Of a stretch of DNA of 64,000 bases, positions 54,646 to 61,366 are shown piece after piece. The DNA is from Robiginitomaculum antarcticum DSM 21748 (GTDB lineage Bacteria; Pseudomonadota; Alphaproteobacteria; Caulobacterales; Maricaulaceae): NCBI RefSeq assembly GCF_000365025.1, contig NZ_KB823011.1, forward strand, positions 637,971 to 701,970, given 5' to 3'. The position numbers and the translations under genes were made by a program. The notes beneath the pieces are model-generated. The model ran no database searches, was not told where the DNA came from, and saw nothing but the letters and a program-made list of their open reading frames with translations. Positions within the stretch are counted from its first letter, which is position 1; every line of letters begins with the position of its first letter.

Positions 54646-57018
54646 ATGTCAGACAAGCTATTAAACACGAAGCGTAGAACCGTTTTAAAAGCCGGTGTAT
54701 CTGGAGGTATTTCCGCTCTCGTTATGGGGCAAACATCCTACGCCCATGAAGAACCTTCCCACGCTCTAGAGACACTTCTCTTGCCGACGAGTCGTGAACG
54801 CCCGTGGATAAGCTCTGACTTCTGGTCAAACCGCTTTCAGGATTGGCAGTTGAAAAATGGCATTGCAGAATGTCTCAATGGAGATAAAGGTCATGAGGTT
54901 CGCACCCTCGGTTTGTTGACGCATGATGTTCAGGCTGACGGTGATAAAATTCATCTTGAAGCTATTTTCACCCCGCTGACAAATCAAGATGCAAAAGGAT
55001 TTGCTGGCTTTCTAGTCGGTGTTGGCCAAGGCAGACTTGACTACAGGGCCGCAGCTCTTGCGCAGCGCGGCAGCGGTGAGAATGGCGGATTCATGGCTAT
55101 TGTTGACACGAATGGCCGTGTTGCTTTCCGTGATCACGCTTCTGATGCCGTCAAAATAACTTACGAAGAATGGGATGCGAAGGAGACTGACCAGTCTCGA
55201 ACTACTTTTGTTAAAACAGGCGTAAAGCTTGTGCTGAAAGCTAGCCGTAAAGGCAGCCGCTATGACCTTTTGCTGACAGCGCTCCATCCGAAAACAGATC
55301 AACCCATTAGCTATGCAAGGCGCACTGGGGTTAACGAGAACGAGCTCCTTGGAGCAATTTCACTTTTGTCCTCACCCGAAGTGGCTAAAGTCGGAGCGCG
55401 CTGGAGTATTAAAGACATAAAAGTCGGCGGTGATAAACTTGCAGCGCATCCTGAACGCGCGCTCGGCCCAATAATGGGCACCATGCATTCTCTCACCGGG
55501 AATGTTCTAAAACTCTCTGCTCAGTTCATGCCTCTGGGCAAAGGCGATCCAGAAAAAGCGCGGCTTCAGTACCGCGAACCCGCAGGGACAAAGTGGAAAA
55601 CTGTAGGTACATCCCCTATCCTCGACGGATACTCTGCCCTGTTTCGTGATGATGAGTGGGACAGCAGCAAAGATTGGGACTTCCGGGTAACTTTTGCAGG
55701 GATAAACGAGACCCTTTGGTCTGGCACGGTAAAGAAAGACCCGGGGAAAGATAAAGATCTGGTTGCGGCGCTCTATAGCTGCATCTCCTCTACGGCCAAT
55801 TCTTTAGAAGGCGGACCGATTAAATCCCAGCTCCCGACCGCTCGGAGCCTTGGACGGTTTACGCCCGAAAACTTCTATTTCCCGCATAACGAAATTCGCA
55901 AAAACACGATGGCCCACGACCCTGATATCTTGATGGTTTGCGGAGATCAGTATTATGAGCACAACCCTATTAGGCTGGGACGTAGCAACGTAGAAACTCG
56001 AAAAATAGACACGCTTTACCGTTGGTATCTCTGGTATTGGTCTTTCCGCGAAGTCACGCGGAGCACGCCCACAATTATGCTGCTTGACGATCACGACGTA
56101 TTGCACGGAAACATTTGGGGACATGCAGGCCGAGCCGCGCCCAACAATAGTCAAAACCACGGCGGCTACGCTTATGGTATTGATTTAACGCTTATGGTTC
56201 ACCGCATTCAAGCCAGTCACAACCCCGATGCATTTGACCCAACACCCGTTCTAAACGATATTCCTGTCATGTATTCCGCTTTCATGTATGGCGGGGTGAG
56301 CATTGCTGTTGTCGAAGACCGCAAATGGAAAACAACGCCCATGTTTGGAGACAATTTGGACGTACACGTGTCTGAACTCTTGGGAGAACGCCAAGAAACA
56401 TTCTTAAAAGAATGGAAAGACATGCATCCGGGCGCGCCGAAAATGTTGGTGACAGCCTCTGTCTGGGGATGCCCACAAACGTCACCGACCGGCGAACCTG
56501 TAACAGACTTTGATTCCAATGGGTACCCGCCCCTGCCCCGCAGGCGCGCCGTAAAGCTCGTCAAAGATGTGGGCGCGGTTATGGTCGCCGGTGATCAACA
56601 TCTCGCGACAGTTGTCCGCCTCGGGATTGACGACTTTGAGGATGGGCCAATTCAGTTTTCCGGTCCTGCAGGTGGGGCTTATTGGCAACGTTGGTTTGAC
56701 CCGATTACGCCCCTACCCAATGCCCGCAAAGGTGTAAAAGAATCCGGCGATTTTATTGATGGCTTTGGTAATAAAATGAACATCAAAGCCGTTGCCAACC
56801 CCAAATTAACCTTCGCCGAGTTCAGAAAGTATCGTAAGGGCCGCGGACAATCCGTAAGTGATCCAGCCCTCAAAACCGAAGGCTATGGTATCATCCGCGT
56901 TTCACATTCAGATCAAAGCTTCACATTTGAGTCGTGGGACAAATCAGAAGACATAACCAAATCCAAGCCGAAACAAATGAGCGGTTGGCCTTATCGCGTC
57001 GGATTTGATGAGGTTTAG
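54646..57018 (+). CDS. PhoD-like metallophosphoesterase, copy 2, Tat signal
   Basis: A 790-residue protein; GGGGA lies five bases before the ATG at 54646, so the longer frame from 54487 is rejected. The N-terminus has a twin arginine (KRRTVLKAG) and an AHEE cleavage-like end. Its plan matches the copy at 48962: a beta-rich N-terminal domain (FWSNRFQDWQ, GFAGFLVGVGQG), then the metal-ligand segments Cys379 (YSCISST), GDQYY (433), DDHDVLHGNIWG (481) and GDQHL (649). All typical PhoD ligands are kept, so it should be active. It lacks the C-terminal domain of copy 1. It is transcribed away from the GH150 gene. Substrate not known; see findings. Confidence 0.8.
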   Translation: MSDKLLNTKRRTVLKAGVSGGISALVMGQTSYAHEEPSHALETLLLPTSRERPWISSDFWSNRFQDWQLKNGIAECLNGDKGHEVRTLGLLTHDVQADGDKIHLEAIFTPLTNQDAKGFAGFLVGVGQGRLDYRAAALAQRGSGENGGFMAIVDTNGRVAFRDHASDAVKITYEEWDAKETDQSRTTFVKTGVKLVLKASRKGSRYDLLLTALHPKTDQPISYARRTGVNENELLGAISLLSSPEVAKVGARWSIKDIKVGGDKLAAHPERALGPIMGTMHSLTGNVLKLSAQFMPLGKGDPEKARLQYREPAGTKWKTVGTSPILDGYSALFRDDEWDSSKDWDFRVTFAGINETLWSGTVKKDPGKDKDLVAALYSCISSTANSLEGGPIKSQLPTARSLGRFTPENFYFPHNEIRKNTMAHDPDILMVCGDQYYEHNPIRLGRSNVETRKIDTLYRWYLWYWSFREVTRSTPTIMLLDDHDVLHGNIWGHAGRAAPNNSQNHGGYAYGIDLTLMVHRIQASHNPDAFDPTPVLNDIPVMYSAFMYGGVSIAVVEDRKWKTTPMFGDNLDVHVSELLGERQETFLKEWKDMHPGAPKMLVTASVWGCPQTSPTGEPVTDFDSNGYPPLPRRRAVKLVKDVGAVMVAGDQHLATVVRLGIDDFEDGPIQFSGPAGGAYWQRWFDPITPLPNARKGVKESGDFIDGFGNKMNIKAVANPKLTFAEFRKYRKGRGQSVSDPALKTEGYGIIRVSHSDQSFTFESWDKSEDITKSKPKQMSGWPYRVGFDEV

Positions 57019-57180
57019 ACCTACCGTTCAGTGCGTAAAATATTTGAATAAGAACGAATAAGAGAGTAAAATAAAGTACAATAATAATAACAACTTAGAA
57101 GATTCACGACACTTGGGATTTGTGAATATTCTTGTGGACTTCACATAACTTTAAATCCCAAACTAACATAGGATAAAGAT

Positions 57181-57489
57181 ATGCCAAATTTCAAACTAAC
57201 CCTCCTCGCCACAGTCATCGCAACAATGGGCCTCACATCAGTCGCCCAAGCCGAGCCTAATGAAAAATGGGTCAAAAAGCGTTTTGCGAAAGTCGATACC
57301 AATGCGGACGAGATGATAGACCTCGAAGAATACATTGCATTCAGAACTCGGAACGGCAAAGGCAAAATCAAAGGCATCACTAAACAGTTCAACAAAGTTA
57401 CTGGTGATGACGATCTTCTTAACCTTGAAGAATTCAAGGCAACGCTGAAAAATAAAAAAGGCGGCAAAAAGAAGAATAAGAAAGACTAA
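57181..57489 (+). CDS. Small secreted EF-hand protein with Lys-rich tail
   Basis: A 102-residue protein with a cleavable signal (ending SVAQA). The first EF-hand is canonical (DTNADEMIDLEE, residues 39-50). The second is degenerate (TGDDDLLNLEE, with Val at the first position). The C-terminus is a very basic tail (KNKKGGKKKNKKD). It probably binds calcium in the periplasm or outside. Calcium bridges sulfated carrageenan chains, and the Lys tail could bind the polyanion; that is inference. It lies alone between the PhoD-like gene and a GH82-like gene, with no clear operator copy. Confidence 0.75.
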   Translation: MPNFKLTLLATVIATMGLTSVAQAEPNEKWVKKRFAKVDTNADEMIDLEEYIAFRTRNGKGKIKGITKQFNKVTGDDDLLNLEEFKATLKNKKGGKKKNKKD

Positions 57490-57707
57490 AGCGCCCAATC
57501 GTTATGATTGGAATTCAATAAGAATGGCTCGCAATTTTAACCCTGCGAGCTATATATCGCCCCTACGGTAAGCGTACTTATTCCCCTATTTAGGAACAAA
57601 AAATCTTGCGCTTTAATGAAGTGAACATGAACGTAACATTTCGTGTGCATTCAGTTTGAATAGAGTAGCTACGAATAATAACTTTCTATCTTTCGAGGAC
57701 ATTTAAC

Positions 57708-59126
57708 ATGAAGCTCACATCTAATTCCACGGGAACTTTTGGAATCCTCGTCGCTACGCTTGCATCAGTCATAACACTCGCGTCATGCACCTCGAGCTCG
57801 GCAACTGAAACCACCATAGATACGACATCGACCGCACTGAATACGGTCACGATAGGTCAAAAGGGCTACGAAACATCAGGTCAAAAAGATGGCCAGATTT
57901 TCCAGCGCGCCATTGATGTCGTCAACCAAAAAGGCGGCGGCCAAGTCATCGTGCCGGCAGGCCAATATCAAATATTCAATGTTGACCTGAAGAGCGGTGT
58001 GCACGTCATGTTTGAACCTGGAGTCACATTAGTTCCCGGGAACGGTAGAGGTGCTAATCTTTTTAATTGCGGCAATAGCGGGAGTGCCGTTAGCGATGTC
58101 GCACTGGTTGGCCCTGCAGAACGATTCACAGTTGATTTCACGGGGGATAACGTCACCCCCGAAGTGACAAAACTGAGAGTAATTGGCGTTGGTGACTGTG
58201 ATGGCTTTCGCTTTGAAAACTTTAATGTGATCGATAATTACACGGTTTTCAGCTCTCTTATTTTTGGTTGGGATGGCCATTCAGGTGAACGTGCAAAGCA
58301 TGGCCGGAATGGTAATGTGGAGAATATAACCGCCACTAACGCGCATTACGGTTACGGAGCTATCCAAGCCCATTCCGGCGAGAATATTATATTCCGTAAT
58401 ATCAAAAGCGTTGGCGGGGTCGCTGTTCGCTTGGAGACAGGGCTTATCCCAATGAACAAGGCCCAAGTCGGCGGTTTGAACGATATACTCGTCGAAGGCG
58501 CTTACAGCCAAAGCGGACAAGCAGCTCTAATGTTTCAACCTCACACCATGCAACATGGGAGCATTGTTGCTCAGAATATTGTATCCGATGGGAGCGAGTA
58601 TGCGGTATCAATCGCGGCCCCCTTCGTATCAAGGACACGCTACACATCAGAAGACAACTTAAAACCTGGAAAATATGACTCTCTAATAATTGATAATGTT
58701 AAAAGCACTTATACTGACGGCCCTATCATCACTCGGTACACACACCTAAAATACTATCCTGAAGCGCTTCACCCCATGATAACCCGAGTTGCAGGTGCTA
58801 TCTCGCAGCCCGAACTTCGAGGGCCGTCGATTGCGGCTGTATCTATGCAAGATACGCTCTCGCAAAACATCAGTATTACCAATGTTGAGGCAATCGGATT
58901 TAAACATCATCCAGACGTGATCTCAAAAGACGATATATTTGCAGGTAACTGGAAAAAGCTCGGCGGCCCGAGACTCAGTCCAAAGAAAAACAAAAAGACG
59001 ATGAAAAAGAAGGGTAAATGGAACAAGGACAAATGGAACAAAAATAAGAGACACCCTACTTCAGACGAATTTAAAACGAAGAGGGCCTGCACTGAAGCAA
59101 ACTTGCCGTGCCCCCCTCATAGATAA
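57708..59126 (+). CDS. GH82-like beta-helix lipoprotein (copy 2), basic tail
   Basis: A 472-residue lipoprotein (TLASC, Cys27) with a right-handed beta-helix. The GH82 motifs are in place at nearly the same residue numbers as in iota-carrageenase: GYGAIQ (Gln220), VAVRLETG (Glu243, with Gly245 instead of Asp) and FQPHTMQHG (His279). Later RGPSIAAVSMQD appears. The C-terminus ends in a Lys/Trp-rich tail, for example KKKGKWNKDKWNKNKRH, that resembles a polyanion-binding segment, and a short Cys-containing end. Function may be binding or altered cleavage. It ends one base before the stop of the convergent copy-3 gene. Confidence 0.72.
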   Translation: MKLTSNSTGTFGILVATLASVITLASCTSSSATETTIDTTSTALNTVTIGQKGYETSGQKDGQIFQRAIDVVNQKGGGQVIVPAGQYQIFNVDLKSGVHVMFEPGVTLVPGNGRGANLFNCGNSGSAVSDVALVGPAERFTVDFTGDNVTPEVTKLRVIGVGDCDGFRFENFNVIDNYTVFSSLIFGWDGHSGERAKHGRNGNVENITATNAHYGYGAIQAHSGENIIFRNIKSVGGVAVRLETGLIPMNKAQVGGLNDILVEGAYSQSGQAALMFQPHTMQHGSIVAQNIVSDGSEYAVSIAAPFVSRTRYTSEDNLKPGKYDSLIIDNVKSTYTDGPIITRYTHLKYYPEALHPMITRVAGAISQPELRGPSIAAVSMQDTLSQNISITNVEAIGFKHHPDVISKDDIFAGNWKKLGGPRLSPKKNKKTMKKKGKWNKDKWNKNKRHPTSDEFKTKRACTEANLPCPPHR

Positions 59127-59127
59127 T

Positions 59128-61302
59128 TTACAATCCATCGCGCCTGAATAAAATTTCGACCGTATTCGGATCAGTGTCTGCATAAGAATCAACTGTTTCA
59201 GTATCATATATCAACCCGAAAAAGCCGTCTTCGATAAGTCCGGGTTTTTCAAAGCCAGTCGCGGATAAAACCGTTATCGGAGCAAGAGGCTTAAAGAACT
59301 TTGACTCTTCATCAGGCGTGTCCGGAAGAGCCGTATAACTGATACCATTTCTCTCGGCATCTGGAAGCGCGTTAAAGTCCTTGAACTTAATCGTTGCATT
59401 TTGCGCGCCATCAGTCCGGGTCGCTATGGCGTTGATAATAAGCGGTTTGGGCGTAAAATTGCCATTTGGCAGACCCTCAACACCGTCGCGGTTAAACCCT
59501 TTTTGGGATTGGACAACATAGCCGCTATCATTTGACACTAGATTTTTCGCGATGACTTTACCATTATATTTCACATGCGGAGACAGATGCAGCGCTGTGT
59601 GACCGCGCTCGTTCGTGACGCCATCAGCATATATGTCGTGTATGCCGCCCGTATTAGGGCCCGACTTACCGTTCGACGGAGACCCTGTTTCAAGGCGCAA
59701 CGTGGCTCCGCCCTCGCTGTAAATGTTTTTGAAGAGCACATTACGTCCTCCCTGCATCTGCACCATGCCGTAGCCGTAATGCGTATCAAAGGTTGATACA
59801 TTCTTCACCAAAACATTTTCTGGAATATTGTTAAAGCTGGGATTGTTAGTCGGATCCTGACCATCATCAGCTGGAACAAAAGCAATGGCTGAAAACTTTG
59901 TAAACCCATCCAAGACGTCAAAATTTGAGAGAGATAGGTTCTTGACGAAACCCACTTGGAAGGGACGAATGTCTCCATTGACCGGAAAGCTGCGCGTATC
60001 AATTGAGAACCGCCCCGTACGGTCAATTGTCGTAATTTCAACATTGCTAATCTGAGCCGAGTTATTGGCAATTGCGATGGAAAACAGTTTGCGATTTGTG
60101 GGAGTTATAACTGTCCCAGATCCAATTTCGAGGCGTACATTGGAGCGCATTAAAATCTCACTAAATGAATAGTTTCCAGTGCTAAGCTGCACAATTCCGC
60201 CGCCAGTTTCACTTGATGCGGCATCTATAGCTTGTTGCAAAGCTTGAGTTGTTATGGTGCCAGATAAGACGTCTGGAGTATCGTCACTGACCATATCAAC
60301 AAAAAAATTACTTTCAGCAAATTCATCATCGCGGCGAACTTCCCCGGCCTTTACCCAGTCTTTTATCAAGGCATTCTCGACCGTAAAAAAATCGTCTGTT
60401 TCAATCGGGCTTTTATCTGAAAGCTCCAGAGCCTTCCCTAATATTTCATCAAGGCTGGTTGCTGCGGTGTCGACGGCTTCGCTTCCAATGATGGTTCCAT
60501 CGCCAGTTGCAAAAGCGTCAGCCAAAGCGCTCAATGCTGCACCTATAGCTACGCCATCATCGACAGCAGCGCCCCAGAAACCGCCTGAAATCAGACTCAT
60601 GCGGTAAGTGGCAGCGCTTGGCGTATCGGTCGGCACTACTGTAACATCAAGCAAGTTTACTGCGCGAATATCGACTTGGCCTAAATCAAAGACGTCTGTG
60701 ACTTTACCGTCAGCCGTCGCCAAATTTGCATCCGTGAGACCGCCAGTTGCAGTCTCCGCGAAACGAGAGGCAAGTGTTGAAAACATCGTCAAGTTCACAT
60801 TGACAGTTTCGTTATCTGCGGGCGCCTTGAGCGTAGATGTTAAGACAACACTATCGTCGATAGAGACTACATCCCCTAAGACAGTCCCTGCCCCACATCC
60901 GGCTGGGGCGTCGCATATCATGGTTGCCCCTGCTCCGCCTTTCACTAATATTTTTATGTAATCACCCTCAAAGTTTGCTGAGGCTGGAATAGTGAGCTGA
61001 AATTTTCCATCGGTCTGGGATGTCTCACCCTGCACTAAAGCTTGTGATGAATTGCCAGGATCGATAACTTCAACGCTGGCGCCAAGCATCAAACCTTTTA
61101 TCGCCATACCGTCGACGCTGAAAGTTTTGCCCGATGGAGGAGGAGGAGGAGGAGGAGGAGGTGATACAGCCACACCTGACCCTCCGCTACTACTCCCGCC
61201 GCCTCCGCACGAGGCAATCATAGATCCAAGCACTAATATCGATGCTGTTAGCAGAACACGATGAACCCGACATGGGGTTTGAGACAAATTTGCAGGCATC
61301 AT
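59128..61302 (-). CDS. GH82-like lipoprotein (copy 3) with extra N-terminal domain
   Basis: A 724-residue lipoprotein (MIASC, Cys32) with Gly/Ser-rich and polyproline linkers at about 33-57. An N-terminal module of about 280 residues (FSVDGMAIKGLMLGASVEVIDPG, then EGDYIKILVKGGAG) looks like a surface-type beta domain. The C-terminal GH82-like helix covers about 345-720: GYGMVQM (Gln515), LRLETG (Glu538, Gly540 in place of Asp) and LSPHVKYNG (His576). Like copies 1 and 2 it lacks the second catalytic acid. The module order suggests it is displayed at the cell surface. It is convergent with copy 2 with a one-base gap between the stops. Confidence 0.72.
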   Translation of the reverse strand: MMPANLSQTPCRVHRVLLTASILVLGSMIASCGGGGSSSGGSGVAVSPPPPPPPPPSGKTFSVDGMAIKGLMLGASVEVIDPGNSSQALVQGETSQTDGKFQLTIPASANFEGDYIKILVKGGAGATMICDAPAGCGAGTVLGDVVSIDDSVVLTSTLKAPADNETVNVNLTMFSTLASRFAETATGGLTDANLATADGKVTDVFDLGQVDIRAVNLLDVTVVPTDTPSAATYRMSLISGGFWGAAVDDGVAIGAALSALADAFATGDGTIIGSEAVDTAATSLDEILGKALELSDKSPIETDDFFTVENALIKDWVKAGEVRRDDEFAESNFFVDMVSDDTPDVLSGTITTQALQQAIDAASSETGGGIVQLSTGNYSFSEILMRSNVRLEIGSGTVITPTNRKLFSIAIANNSAQISNVEITTIDRTGRFSIDTRSFPVNGDIRPFQVGFVKNLSLSNFDVLDGFTKFSAIAFVPADDGQDPTNNPSFNNIPENVLVKNVSTFDTHYGYGMVQMQGGRNVLFKNIYSEGGATLRLETGSPSNGKSGPNTGGIHDIYADGVTNERGHTALHLSPHVKYNGKVIAKNLVSNDSGYVVQSQKGFNRDGVEGLPNGNFTPKPLIINAIATRTDGAQNATIKFKDFNALPDAERNGISYTALPDTPDEESKFFKPLAPITVLSATGFEKPGLIEDGFFGLIYDTETVDSYADTDPNTVEILFRRDGL
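61134..61160. repeat. GGA triplet tract encoding polyproline linker
   Basis: About nine GGA/GGT triplets on the plus strand encode nine consecutive Pro residues in copy 3 (residues 48-56) on the minus strand. Slippage by whole triplets would change linker length without shifting frame. Confidence 0.75.
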
Positions 61303-61366
61303 ATTATATCCATAAATTGTAGCAAAATTTGGTGAGGCGGCTAAAATTTAACCTCCAGAACCGAAA

